The notes below the pieces were generated by a model. It worked only from the letters and a program-made list of their open reading frames with translations. It was not told the origin of the DNA and made no database searches. Shown here piece after piece: positions 10,985 through 23,009 of a stretch of 64,000 bases of DNA. Made by a program: the position numbers and the translations under genes. Position 1 is the first letter of the stretch; each line of letters opens with the position of its first letter. This DNA is from Loxodes magnus. Lineage: Eukaryota > Ciliophora > Karyorelictea > Loxodida > Loxodidae. The stretch is from assembly GCA_946699065.1 (NCBI GenBank), contig CAMPDV010000517.1, positions 62,001 through 126,000 of the forward strand, given 5' to 3'.

Positions 10985-13240
10985 GAGTTTTTGACGTCTT
11001 TAATTGCAAGAACTGCTTCCTTCAAATGTAAACTTTAGTAAATGTTCTTAAATATTTTTTTAATCTTGTCTTGATCTCATCATTTTTCTTTAATTAGTCT
11101 TTCTTTCTACTCATCTTTCGAATCTTTCTTTTTTGGTTTATCCATTTCTAGAATTTCAAGTCATCTTGCTATTATCTTTTTGTGAAATATTTTGATTTAT
11201 AAATCTAAATACTCCAATTTAAACCTTGAAAATTAGTTTATATATTTTTGATCGTATAGTATGAAAGCCTTAAGACATAATTTTCGATCTTTTGTATAAT
11301 AAATCCTTATATTATAATAAATTTAAAGATATGTTTGAAAGTCTCATATTCTCCTCACATACAATAAGGATTATTAATAGGATAATGACGTTCTTAAAAT
11401 TCTTACGATAATTATAAGATTAGGTTCTAAGTTTATATATGCTAATAATTTCTTGTCTATACAATTTATTTTACTTAGTATAAGTAATTTGTGAAAATTG
11501 TTAAGGATTATCAAACTGCTCAGCATATATTTTAGTTGTTTTAATTCTCATAAATTTTTTAGTAGCTTTATTATAGAAATATTGTTTTATTTTCTCTCTT
11601 ATATGGTTAGTAAAAGTTTTCAGACTGGTATTATTCTATTAATTCTGCAGATTGATATCGTAAAGTTCTGATAATTTCTATATTTAATCATAATATTAAA
11701 ATCCTTTTTTCTAGATATAAATGAAAAGAGAGCCTATTGTTGATCTTGGAAAATCAATGTGTTCTTATTTTATAGTAGAATCTGAAGAATTTTATAGCTA
11801 TTACTTGCTAAAAAAATACGCAATTCAGGTCTATATAGCATGACTCATTAAATGTTGAAATTGCTACTTAAAAAGCTTTTCTTGAAATCAATCTCATACT
11901 TGATTCAATTCTGTAGAACTACAGTTACTCCTTTTCAAATACTTCATTGTATTAAGTCTCCTCCAAATTCGCTTTAGGCAATGTAAAAAGTCTGCATCAA
12001 GTTTTTTAATATCAAGGAGTTACATTCCTATATCTCATCAGTTAAAAAAAAGCTTTCTTCATTGCAGCTATATATTTGAATATGACTTCTTTGAAACGGG
12101 GATTAAAATTATTCCTCTGACGTAGAAAAATCCTAAATATGTGACTTGTTCTTTTTAAGCAATTGGCTAATTTTCTAATCATAAATTTAAGATTTATTAT
12201 TTCTGATTCTTCTCTAGAAATTATATGCATTCAGATTTGGTAACACTGGTCTTTAAATGAGTTGATGCAAAAAATTTATTGCTTCATTTATTAAATTCTA
12301 CATATACTTTACAGATTTGGAAAGAAGAATCAAATAATCTGCCCATCCTCTTCAAGCGAAGCTAGCACTCAAATTCTGGTATTTGAATCCCATTTAGATA
12401 ATTTTACTTTCATAATATCTAATTACTATATCATAATACAACAATGCTAAAACGGATCCATGTGAACTTCCTTACCTAATTCCATTGTTATATTATAATA
12501 TTCTAGTGGTTGTTCCATCTATAATAAATGAAGAATTTAGGTTTTAATAAAGTGATTCTAAGACTTTTATTAGTCTGAGTGGTTGTTTGGCTCTCTTAAG
12601 TTAATCAAATAAAAGTCTTCTTTCTATTTAGTAAACATTTTTTCAACATTTATCAATGTTGCGATAAATTTAGTTTTCCCTTTTGTTTATTTCTCATAGT
12701 TATCAATTACATATTTTATAATCCAAGATTATTAAATAGTTCATCTATTTTTCATGAATCCCATTTGAGAAGGGTGAATCAATTTTCTCTAATAAATCAG
12801 ATTATAAAGTCTTTTTGTTAAAGCTTTATCATATAGCTTTAGAATATTATTGAAATAGGTAGTCAGTTTTTCCTTTAATCTTAATTTCCTTTTTTTAAAT
12901 ATTAGAATTATTACTGAAGTATTTAATTCTTAAGGAAATCTTCCAAACTTTACATATTATTCAGAAAAGAGTGAATAATTATTACCAGATATTATCTGCC
13001 ATATTTCAGAAGTTCGCATTTTATTCCATCTGGTTTTCCATTGGGAATTTCTTAGATAATAAGTTAAATTTGTTGTATGGATAAAATGGTGATATGAAAG
13101 TTGAATTTGTTAAATACTATTGAATATTAAATCTATTTTGAATAACTAAGAAAGATCTATTATTGAGTTAGATTAAAGGTAGTTAAAAGCAAAATTCTCC
13201 CTTGAATGAGTTATTGTTTGATTTCTTAATTAAAGTTAAT
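10985..13240 (-). mobile_element. LINE, reverse transcriptase and C-terminal part
   Basis: Minus-strand APE-type non-LTR retrotransposon lacking its 5' part. From 5' to 3' it shows KPDGIKCELLKYG (fingers, about 13050), LTKRLYNLIYQRKLIHPSQM then GFMKNRW (about 12800), FIATLINVEKMF (first catalytic block, A to V change of the usual aliphatic-D motif), GKEVHMDPF with GSVLALLYYDI (the QGS.LSP block, about 12470), and WADYLILLSKS in place of YADD (about 12345). A C-terminal zinc motif YCMWGEYETFKHIF follows at about 11370. The frame must shift at least near the GS.LSP block, and the second Asp of YADD is Tyr, so the enzyme is probably dead. No endonuclease is visible upstream; sequence beyond 13240 turns AT-rich, so it is 5'-truncated. 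Confidence 0.75.
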
Positions 13241-13789
13241 ATTATTTTTTATTAATATATATTAAATATTTTGTATTCAAATTAAAGTATGTTGATATCT
13301 AATTTTTAAATCAATGTTTGGAAATTTGAATAATAATAATATAATTAACTATATACCAGTAGTTTTTAGGGTTATTTAACATAATTAAAGTCTATTTATA
13401 GTTAAGGAAAATTAAATTTAGCTTTAGGTAAAATAAGTTAAGATAGTCTAGAGTAGAAAAGCTATTAAATTATCTAAAACTCTTTTTTTTAATTTTATAG
13501 GTAACTAAAAATATCATAATTGGAGTTTTCTATTTTGAAGTTGGTCTCTCTAACTTTATAACTTATTTAAAGATGATAAAGTGCTAACTTTATATTTTAA
13601 ATATTAATCAATATATTTATATTACTATAGCTATTTATAAAATTAAAACTATTCACTTATAAAACCTTAAGCTCTTATTAGCAAAGATAATTTATATATC
13701 ATAGAGTATAAGTAAGAAGACATTTAGTTAGAGTCTTAAAAATAAGTTCTATCAAAGACTTAAAAAAACTTAAAATAAAAGAATCCACT

Positions 13790-14650
13790 TATGTCTTGAA
13801 TGTTTTAATAAAGATAATAATAATAATTGATTAACGGATTCCCCCTTTAATAGGATCATCATGGTTTAAACTAAGTCTATTTGTATTAATGTTTAAGAAA
13901 TCTTCCTTGCTGCTTCCGAAATCTTATGGTAGCTTTCTTTCTATTCTTTCTCTTAAGTTTAGTCTTTTACATGTTCTGGTAATCAGTACTTTTCTTGCTC
14001 TTTTATGTATTTTTCGATTTGTAGCTCTTTTTATCATTTTCCTTGCGATTATTCTAATTGTTTCCCTTTTTTATTCATTTAGTTTCATTCCTTAATAAAT
14101 TTTTATTCTTTATACCTAATATTCTTTTGAGAATATATTTAGCTCAGTTTTTTCCATAGTCTTTTTCCTTATTTTATTAGCATTTATTTAAATTGTTACC
14201 ATTGTCTCACCAGATATCCTTTCTTTTTTGCAGAAAAAGCATCTTAATAAATTTCTCTTTTATATATATTATCGGGCTTTAAATTTTTCTCAATATCCGT
14301 AAGATTTCCTTTGTTTTAGTTCTATAAGATTATTGATAGTTCACGTAAGATAAACCGGTTGAGTCTCTATTCTATTTATTTTAGTTAAAGCTTACTTTTT
14401 ATGTTTCAATTTGCTGCCAATTTCCTTTTTTAATTAATTGTTTTTTGTCGAACTTTGCAGCGAGTTATAGAAAGTCTTAATTTTTAATAGAGCTCCAGAT
14501 CGAAAATTATAGTGTCTGATTCTTCGAAAAAAGTTTTTTATCACTTTTATTAATTCAATATTAAGGTTTATTTAGTTTTTCGCTTAGAAGAGATTTAATC
14601 CATTATTTTTGTAATAATCTAAATTAAGGAGGTTCAACTTTTGTTATATT
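13790..14650 (-). CDS. Basic protein of unknown function, probably element-derived
   Basis: A long minus-strand frame rich in K, R, N and I, with NFFRRIRHYNFRSGALLKIK near its start, RCFFCKKERISGETM in the middle and ARKMIKRATNRKIHKRARK near its end, finishing LSLNHDDPIKGGIRQ. The composition and one CxxC pair suggest a nucleic-acid-binding protein. It lies in the LINE-rich block and could be an ORF1 or a connecting region of an ORF2, but no catalytic motif is seen. The ends are approximate, since neither a start nor a TGA is conserved. Confidence 0.3.
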
Positions 14651-15009
14651 CACCATGGATAATATAAGAAATTTAATTTTTATTGTAAGAAATAGTGTAG
14701 AAATGTTTATAAGTTTACTTGCTCTTTGATGCTCTTATGCTAAATCTAGTTTCTTTTCCGCACGTTTAATACATATTAAGTTGAATGATTTGGCTATTTA
14801 GCAGTTGTATAATTTTAAAGACAATAAGTTTATATTAAATGTTCAGTTTAAAAGTATCTTAGCTAATTATAAATTATGTTTATAATATAAATTTATTCTA
14901 TTATCACTAAATTGTCCTTTTTAATTAACTATTTGATAGGCAAATATTTTCATACTATTTTACTATATTACATTTCTAATCTATACTCAAATATTTAAAA
15001 TCTTCACTA

Positions 15010-15500
15010 TTTTAAACTAATCAGATTTGTTGTCTTGCAGCACCAACACGTTTATCATTCCATTCTCCACATTTCCATTTTTCTTTTTTTTGCTTAAACA
15101 TACAATTCTTTCTTGCATTGTTTAAAAGTAATTTCTTTACAGCTTTTTTGTTATTAATATTTTAACATTTAGGACACAGTATATGATCTGGAACGTTCTG
15201 TACTTCTTCTATTTATTTTCTTGAATAAGAAATAATAACTAGTTCTTTGTTTGAGCATATAACCTTACCATAAGGATTCTTTTAAGAAAAAGCGTCTATT
15301 AGTAAGATATTTCCAATAGAAATCAAAACCTTACTTTTTAAGGCACAGATAACTGATTCTATTATCTGTTTTCTGTACAAATTAACCAACATGCAGGACA
15401 TTAGTTACCACTTAAGCGTAAGATTATTCTAAATATGCTTCAAATTTTAACTTTTTTATCTAAAATTAGAATTCCTACTTTTCGTATGGTCAGACAGTAT
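15010..15500 (-). CDS. Possible zinc-ribbon nuclease-like fragment
   Basis: One minus-strand frame reads VLISIGNILLIDAFSQKNPY, then HILCPKCQNINNKKA, then KWKCGEWNDKRVGAARQ. The spacing of CPxC, a later KWKC and a WND..VGAAR ending loosely recalls the C-terminal zinc ribbon and last RuvC block of TnpB/Fanzor proteins (C..C...C..C, WNRDV.AA.N). The second Cys pair is incomplete, the order of the final R and D is not canonical, and another frame over the same bases is also open. Its N-terminal side would lie where a plus-strand ORF1 now begins (15514). I rate this as a suggestion only. Confidence 0.18.
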
Positions 15501-15513
15501 TATATATTACAAA

Positions 15514-16040
15514 ATGCCACCTAAGAAATAACTAACTTCTCCAACAAAACCTAATAGTTAGCCAGATTTTTCTAACGATTTCTATTTGCTACAATTGGAT
15601 AACTAGAAGTTAAAAAAAATTTAAGACCTTAAATAAAAACTATCTCTTATGCTAACAATTAGCAAACTGATAAATGAATAGAATTCTAAGCAACAATTAA
15701 ACTAACAGACACTTTCTTAAGAAATGGAAAGATTATTCAAATCTAATGGAATTCAAGATAAAATTTTTACCAGACGATCAGTTAACTGGAACGAATCAAA
15801 CTAACGATTGGAGAATCAAGAGGAGAACAGAATCTTGCTTCTAATTAGAAAATAGAAAAAAGATGTTTATATTGTAAAAAATAAGGACATAAGCCAGGGC
15901 TATAGATTCAAGGGAAAATAATATCAAAAAGAGGAATTTAAAACTATTTAAGATACCAAACGGAAATCTGTATTGGAAAAAATATTTAATCTTATTTAGA
16001 AGCTCAAGATTACAGACGCATTGAGACGATTTAAGACATG
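15514..16040 (+). CDS. LINE ORF1 (zinc-knuckle type), 5' end of an element
   Basis: Begins MPPKKQLTSPTKPNSQPD, then a coiled-coil region (YLLQLDNQKLKKIQDLKQKL), and reaches a zinc-knuckle motif RCLYCKKQGHKPG at about 15860. This is the same design as the ORF1 at 24711 (MAPKKQ start, coiled coil, CRYC....H....C). The final Cys of the knuckle is missing, and the knuckle lies in a different frame from the start, so a frameshift is present and the copy is probably inactive. The element is cut short: at about 16060 it meets the 3' end of a minus-strand LINE. Confidence 0.55.
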
Positions 16041-16399
16041 ACTTATAGGATTTGATTTCTGAGAAAGGTCAATTTTTCTAATTTCCTTTTAGAGCAAACA
16101 TAAATCAATTTTTTTGCTTCTTTGTATATTATCTATCCTATTCTTTCCATTTCATCTGTTCATCTTTTGTACCTTTCTTAGGCTTTGCTCAACTTTATTA
16201 TCAAACTGATCTTATTTTCTTTTTATCCTTTTACTTTTTCTATTGGTTAATTTTTATATATTCAAGTATGAACATTCGAATCTGCTCTTTTGTATTTTAC
16301 TATTGCTTTTTGAAAAGGGATTATTTTATTTTGGTATATCCTTTATTTTTTCTAAAATGCTTTTTAAAATATCTTTAATTCAAATATTTTTATGCTTCT

Positions 16400-19300
16400 T
16401 TATTCACTTTACTGAACGAATTTGGTTTTCAATTTCAAAGCTACTCCAAACTATTTTAGTTATATTTAATTTAGTTCCCATTATATTTGTTGAGGGTTTA
16501 TTAAGGTTTGCTGCATTTATTTTCAAAGTCAATATAAATCTTTATTATTAATATTATTCACATTCTTCAATTATATGGACTTCGTCTTCTACTCCGTTTT
16601 ACATAGACTACATATGTCACTGTCTGACAATTATCTTACCTTTAACGTAATTACTGTACCACTGCATTTGACTCTTATTCTAAGCAAATAACAAATTTAC
16701 TAATTTCTGCTTTTGTTGTTTTTCGGGTAGTTGAGTTGGTCTATAATAAAAGATTCCAGCCATTAACTTCTGAAAATAAAATTTTTTATTATATCCTACA
16801 TGCAGATTATTGTTTCTACATTTTTTTGGAATTTTATTGCTTCATTTATAATTTTTTGATCTTTTTGCCCTTAAATTCTTCCTTGACAAAATTAAGTCAT
16901 TGAGTTGCAACTTATTCATTACATTTTATGAGTAAATTTCAAATAGTCACTGTTTTTAGCAAGCACATTCAACCGTCTAAAGTTAATCCAAAGTTTAATA
17001 ATAATTTCCGTCTGAGTGTTAGCTTTCGATATCATAAGTAGAAATAAATTTTAGTAAATTGCATTTAGAATTCAAGTATTTCGTTTTAACGTAGGATGAT
17101 CCATCTATTATCGCTCTAAAGGATCTTAGTTAGATTTTTTCAATTTCTTTAGTATGTTATTTTCTATCATTTCTAAATGAAAAGAATCCATTCACTTCTG
17201 TATCTAAAAATTTAATTAACAAAACATTAGTACCATTTGCATGTTATATGAAGTAATGACTTTTTGTATTGGGATTTTATTAAGGATTTATCCTTATGTT
17301 CTTTAATATTTAGTAATCCTAGACTCTAGATGCTTTTAGAATAATACTTCCTCCTTTATCCAATAATCCAGATATTTAGAAGCACTTACTCTTTCCCTTT
17401 AAGTTTATTGTCCTTTAAAGTTTTATTTTATTTCCATTTAATTATAGTCATTTTGTTTTCTCAGCTATTTTCATGTTTTATCTTTTGTTTCATTTGTATT
17501 ATACTTCACTCAGTTATTGTATTTTGTCTGATTATACTATGCATTCAATATCGTCGCATAAACTAATGCTACATAAGATCTTTACATTACAAGATATTAT
17601 GTTTCCAGTTCTATTATTATTCCAATCTGTTTATCTCTTAGTTTATTTAGAAGTATGTTCATTATGATATTTAATATATTGGGTGAACATGTACATTTTT
17701 ATTTAACTACCTTTTCTGTTCTAAATCTATCCGAATGAAAGCCATTTGTTTTCAGTTTAATATCTTCTTCTCTTTATATTTCCACAAAAAATTTTATTAA
17801 TTGTTCAGAAACTTCTATTTCATTCAAGCACTGTTATATATCTGACCTTATTTCTGAATAAGAGGCCTTCCTTATGTAAAAAAATTTCAGCTGTTTCTAT
17901 ATTTTTTTTATAAAGTCATTCTTTATAAATCTGAGATTGAAAATATGTTGTGCGCAAGACTTACCTGGCTTGAAACCATATTGCAATTCATCTTCTTGGC
18001 TGATTAGATATGGTTTTATTATGGTTTTATTTATTCAAATATCCTTAGGTCTATAATCTTTAGCGCATAATTTATAAGGGAGATAGGTCTATAGTTCTTC
18101 GAATGAGCTGTATTAACTTTATTATGAAGAAGTACAATATATGATTCTTTTATTTTCTTAAGAATGTTTCCTGATTCTAATATTTCTTTCATTAGCTTAG
18201 CCGTTGCCTCTATTAATTTTTAACCTCCAGAATTTATTATGCCTGCCTATATTTTATCTGGACCTGCTGTTTTTCATTGCGATAAATTTCTTATGCATTT
18301 ATTATATTTCAGTCATTTTTATTTCCATTGGTAATCTGTTTCTAAACTGATTTGGTAGATTGCTATTTCCATTCCTATTTAGGTTTTCTCAGTATATCTT
18401 GAAATGTTGAATGCTTTCCTCATTTATTTGCCATTTTTCCTTTTCATATAATATCTACATATTCTGTCTTGTGTCATTTATGTTCTCTTTATTAATTGCA
18501 TCGAGGATGATGTTATATTGATTTCTACATTCTTTTTTATATTTGCTTCTATTTTCCTATCTTATTTTAATCTACAGTATTATAGTTGGTTTGTTTTATC
18601 TTTTTTATCATTTTACTTTGTTGACATAGCTTAAATTATTTTCTTAGTTGTTTCGTTTCATTTGAGTGACTGTATTTTCTTGTTATCTAAGTAGTATTCC
18701 GTATATCAGAACTATATCTTAATAAATTTTTTAATACCATTCATCATAAAATTCTTTATATCTTCGATGTGAGAAATTGTTTATGTTTATCTCTTCGAAT
18801 CATTTCTAGAATTTTTCTTAGATACATTTTTATTAAAGCTTTTTAAAACAGATATTTTTTGCTTTACATAGTTCCTACTTTTTTTACTATCTATAATATT
18901 ATTCTACCAGGTTAATGATTTCCTATTGTCCTTTGTTAGTAAAATTTAGTTTTGCTTGAATTGGGTGTAAATAATTGATCTGTTAGATAATAGTCAATTT
19001 TGAATCTACCTCTCCCCTATGCAGTAATATATATTGGGTCTTTAATTAGATATTCGCATGCCGATTTTACCTCCTGCATAAGATTAACAGATATTGTCCT
19101 TCTGTGTTTAATTAATTTGGTTAAAATCATTAAAGATCCTCAAAATTAATATGAGGCCTAAATCATTTGCTGCGTGCACAAATTGTTTTATTCCGTTGTT
19201 TAAAAGATCCAGTTCTGCTTGATCTTAGGCTATCGGAGCATAAATATTTTTTATTGCTAGCATGTAATCCGAGTTTATACTTAATATTCTGTCTGCCTAA

Positions 19301-19720
19301 TATATTTCTGCTTGGCTTAGTCCGTTAAATTCTTTTTCTTTTACTCTATTTAAAAAATATTTTCTTTAACGTAAAAGCAACTTCTATATTATTATTTGAT
19401 CCTACTTTTATGCTCGCTCCGAATCCGTAGAGATACAACATATCGATAATTTGAGCCACATGGCTCTACTATAGGACCATCATATCTTTCATTTTCATTC
19501 CATGAATTTATTAGTTATTCCTTGTTTTTCCTTATTCCTCTTATTATGAATATTCCAGGGTTTATTTTCTCTAGTATTATTTTTGACTGATTAACCCTTA
19601 TACTTATGTAAGCCAAGCTTTTATGTATTTAACTTGACTCCATGTTTTCGGTTTATGCAGTTTTATGCTATAATGCTTTATTTTTCTTCTAAATTAATTT
19701 TATCTTGTTATGTTGTCTTC
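16400..19720 (-). CDS. ORF2: endonuclease and reverse transcriptase of the long LINE
   Basis: The endonuclease part reads LAIKNIYAPIAQDQAELDLL, then GIKQFVHAANDLGLILILRI followed by FNDFNQ. This matches the N.YAP...F...L and GDFN blocks of APE nucleases, although the GD is changed to RI, and a DYYL segment follows. The reverse transcriptase has SKNYRPISLINYALKI, QYGFKPGKSCAQHIFNL, FYIRKASYSE, KLKTNGFHSDRF and VALVYA just before a one-base-short YADD site (about 17540-17557). Near 16600 CSLCKTE and then VHIIEEC give the C-terminal CxxC...H....C motif. At least four frame changes and the altered GDFN and YADD indicate a dead copy. The enzyme would nick target DNA and copy its own RNA in the nucleus. 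Confidence 0.7.
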
Positions 19721-19959
19721 TCTTAAACTTCAAAACCATAATCTTCTTAAATTTTTTTGGATTAAAGTATATGTATTCTATATTTGCTTTTTCTTTACTT
19801 AAATTGTAATTTATTATTCATTTATAAACCTCAAGTTTGATTTAAAGTTCTGTTTTTTTTTGGTTTGAATGTAGGCGCTATTTCCAGCTTATTTTCTCTA
19901 TTCTTTAATTAATTAATTAATTTTAACTAAAAGGGTAAAGTTATCTTTAATTAGAGGAA

Positions 19960-21618
19960 ATGTTTCTTCAAATTAAAGACGATAAAAAGCTTTTATATTC
20001 AATGCTCAACTATACATGTCTTTATCTGAATCAATTTCAAACTGAGATAATTATTCTTCCATCTTCTTGTAATTTTTTCAGCTTCTCTAAATAAATTTTA
20101 AGGTAATTGTTGTCCTTTTAAAGCTATTTATCTTGATATTATTAATTACCAAATTTTTGTTCGAGTAATGTCACATTTGAATCAGATAACGCCAGCTTCT
20201 TTCTGCAAATAACTCCAAAACAGTTACAATATAGCCTTCTCGATATTTCTAATTATTTTCAGTGCTTCTCAAACACTCTTTTTCACTTCAGACATTACTT
20301 CCATAAATTTCCATCTTTTCTGTTTGAATTTATTTTCCTAATTGGTAAGTAAACTTCTTCTTAAATTTTCTATAAATTTGCTACTAATTTTTTCTATTAG
20401 TACAAATTTGGAAGTTATTGCTTCAATTTAAAATTAAACTTAATTTACCAAGCCTTTATCATCTTTTTTATCTTACAAAAGAAACCGAAAATTCTTGTTT
20501 TTCACCTTCAGGATTTATATTTCTGTAATCATTTTCTCAATTAAGAAATAAAGCTAAATAATGGCTTTTTCATGGGGTTTTTCTAGTTTTTTCAATTTGC
20601 TAGAAATTTTTGTATTTCCCAATTCTTAACAGGAGTATATTTATTTTTTTTGAATCCAAGATTCTTTTGATTAAGAATAAATCATTATGCTTAAAATTTA
20701 TAGTATTATTTTATTGGTTAATAGGGGATCCATTCGAATTATTCTTGTGTTCTTTTTTCTTCCTTTAAACTTTCTATTTTTTCTTCTTCTACTTTTTTCA
20801 GTAGGGTATTGCTTCTTAGTTCAACCTACATCAAACACCTCTATAGATTTTCTACATTATTTATAATAACTTGTTTCGTCTCTTTTTGCCTTGATAGTTA
20901 TTGTGTCCAATTACTTAACAATTATCGCATTTTCATATGCTGGGTGATTCATTTTAATCGTCTTATCTTAAATCTTGAATTAATGATCTTTTATATGTCC
21001 TTCTAATTGTAGATACAAAGTTATTTTTTCATTTAGTCAGGTTGTATTCTCATGGACGTTGATGACAATTTCGCTAATTTTTTCAAATTCGATAGTAATA
21101 ACTCCATTTGGACAGTGATTAAGTCAATATCCAAGGTATAATGCACTGGATAGTTTTAGTAATTAAAATATTATTCTATATTTATTTTCTCAGTTGGTAT
21201 TATCAGTTTTTTGTACTTCCATCCGTTTTTTTGCTCAAATTTTTCATATGTTTCTATGTGAACGCTATTAAGATTGCACCTCTTTATAACACTTGGATTC
21301 TTACAATATTCTGATATAATTTTGTTTAAATTGCTTAATGAACTCTTAGATTGTTAAGTCCTGTTAAATATTTTGCATTTCAATATTTTGCCTACCTGAC
21401 AGTTGCTATAGAAAGGAGTTAAAATATGAGTTTTCAACCCATTTGGAACAGTTCTGCTATGCAAATTAGTGAACAATTTAAAGGTCCTGTTATTTATCCG
21501 AATCTATTATCAAGACGATCTCTTCATACTCATTTCTAGGTATAGTTGCTGATGTCGTTAGCTTCTTCCTGTATTGCTTCTTTTCTCTTTGATTGCTTGC
21601 TTGTAGTTGTCTTTCCAT
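19960..21618 (-). CDS. ORF1 of the long LINE
   Basis: From the ATG at 21618 the frame reads MERQLQASNQREKKQYRKKL, then EEIVLIIDSDKQQDLQIV, FAQQNCSKWVENSYFNSFLQ, GRQNIEMQNIQQDLTIQEF and later CPNGVITIEFEKISEIVINV. This is plausible soluble protein, but I see no CCHC knuckle in the part I read. Its position directly upstream of an endonuclease/reverse-transcriptase ORF on the same strand makes it the ORF1. It is not obviously related to the other ORF1 groups here. The function in the family is RNA binding and chaperoning of the retrotransposon RNA; the exact end is unknown. Confidence 0.45.
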
Positions 21619-21619
21619 C

Positions 21620-22380
21620 TTAGCTAATAATAATCCTTTTCCTTATGTATTAGTTTTATTTTTTAAGTTTTTTAATTAGAAAGTAATCTAAAATGTTTTA
21701 AGGGAGAAGATATGAATCTCCATGCCTTTGTCCACAGTTTTTTTCTATCAATTTAGGGGGCATGTAGTGATAGATGATGGTTTTCTGGAATTTGAGAGCC
21801 TCTTAAAAAAAATATATAATAAGTTACTAGAAAGGATGCTAAACTTTTCTTCTTTAAGCTTTTTTCCAAGTTATTTAAAAAAGCAGATAAGTTAATTAAA
21901 GATTAGTAAATGAACTAAATATCTACTCCTTATTCTATATGTTTTTACTTAATCCAATTAAGTATTTTTAGTCTTGTTCTAGCTATCCATATCTCATTTT
22001 ATAACTATCTTTAGCAATCTAATTAATAAAATATTAACTAAGCTTATGAAGAACATTCTATATAATTTAGAAATTTTATTAGGCTTAGATATTTAATTAA
22101 TTAATTAAGTTTAGATTTATTATTCTTTTTTAAAGATTAAAATAATAAAATGTCAGAAGTTACTGAAAAGAATTGCATCTTTATTAATAATTATAGAGAA
22201 AAAAGTTTATTTCCTTTATAAACTCTAATATATTAAAAAATAAGTAGGTGACTATCTAAACCAACATTAATTGAAATTAGTGACAAAAGTTTAAGAAGGT
22301 TACTTTTCTTCAAGCTTAGTTTAAAAATGGTTATTAAAATCTAAAATTATAGTTAAATTAGGAGCTTATGAAAATTCACA
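21620..22380. other. Unassigned AT-rich stretch
   Basis: The first ~170 bases are the upstream flank of the LINE and are moderately complex; the remainder is A+T-rich. No promoter or gene recognised. Confidence 0.4.
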
Positions 22381-22394
22381 CTTACTTTTGAAAT

Positions 22395-22635
22395 CCAGGT
22401 TCATTGGCTAATCGTTTGGATATCTTCCTTGGAGCGAAGTACTTACTTTTTCCAGTGGGAGCAGGCTTCGAAAGGACGACCGGATTTTAATTCATGCTCG
22501 GCCTGTATTCAACTACAGAATCATGGAGCTTTTGTTAATGTAATTGGGAGTTGAAAATAAGTCCATCAATAGAGCTGATTGTGATTACCATATATATGGA
22601 AATTTATGCATGGGCAGGTCCTTACTGTTCTCTTT
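22395..22635 (-). other. GC-rich island, perhaps a LINE fragment
   Basis: A sharply bounded 240-base island of balanced composition in AT-rich DNA. The minus strand can be read as LPMHKFPYIWQSQSALLMDL, LNTGRAWIKIRSSFRSLL and LEKVSTSLQGRYPNDQPMNL. The RAWIKIR stretch resembles regions between the reverse transcriptase and the C-terminus of LINE ORF2 proteins, but there is no diagnostic motif. It may equally be a non-coding repeat. Nothing else in this window matches it by eye. Confidence 0.25.
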
Positions 22636-23009
22636 TAAGTAAAAGATATCTTTTTAATTTAAATATTTTTATTAAAAAACTAATAAAAATAAAAAAATAG
22701 GAATCTAAAAGACTCTTAGTTTAAAAATAAAAATATATAACTTATAACTAAATATACATTAATTAACTTTTAAATATCTTAAATTAATAAGAAAATTAGA
22801 AATAAAGCTTATAAATTATTTAATATAAAGTAATAAGAAGTTATAAACAATTCTAAAAAGTCATAAATGCAACACTAATTAAATAATATATAAATAAACT
22901 ATGCTAAAGGACCTTTGATAAATAGAAAATTTATAATAAATATTATAAAAGTAGCAATTATTTTTAAATGTTAACTTTATTAAAAAATAAGTTTTAAAGT
23001 TTAGTTCTT

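Larger units (their letters stand above)
16060..21618 (-). mobile_element. Long APE-type LINE (ORF1 plus ORF2)
   Basis: About 5.5 kb on the minus strand, uniformly less AT-rich than the flanks and carrying all parts expected of an APE-class non-LTR retrotransposon in order: an ORF1 region (21618 to about 19960), endonuclease (about 19720-18950), reverse transcriptase (about 18300-17450) and a C-terminal zinc motif (about 16600). The 5' end lies near the ORF1 start; the 3' end meets the plus-strand ORF1 at about 16040. Several frame changes show it is no longer functional. It is the most complete LINE in the window together with the copy at 24711. Confidence 0.75.
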
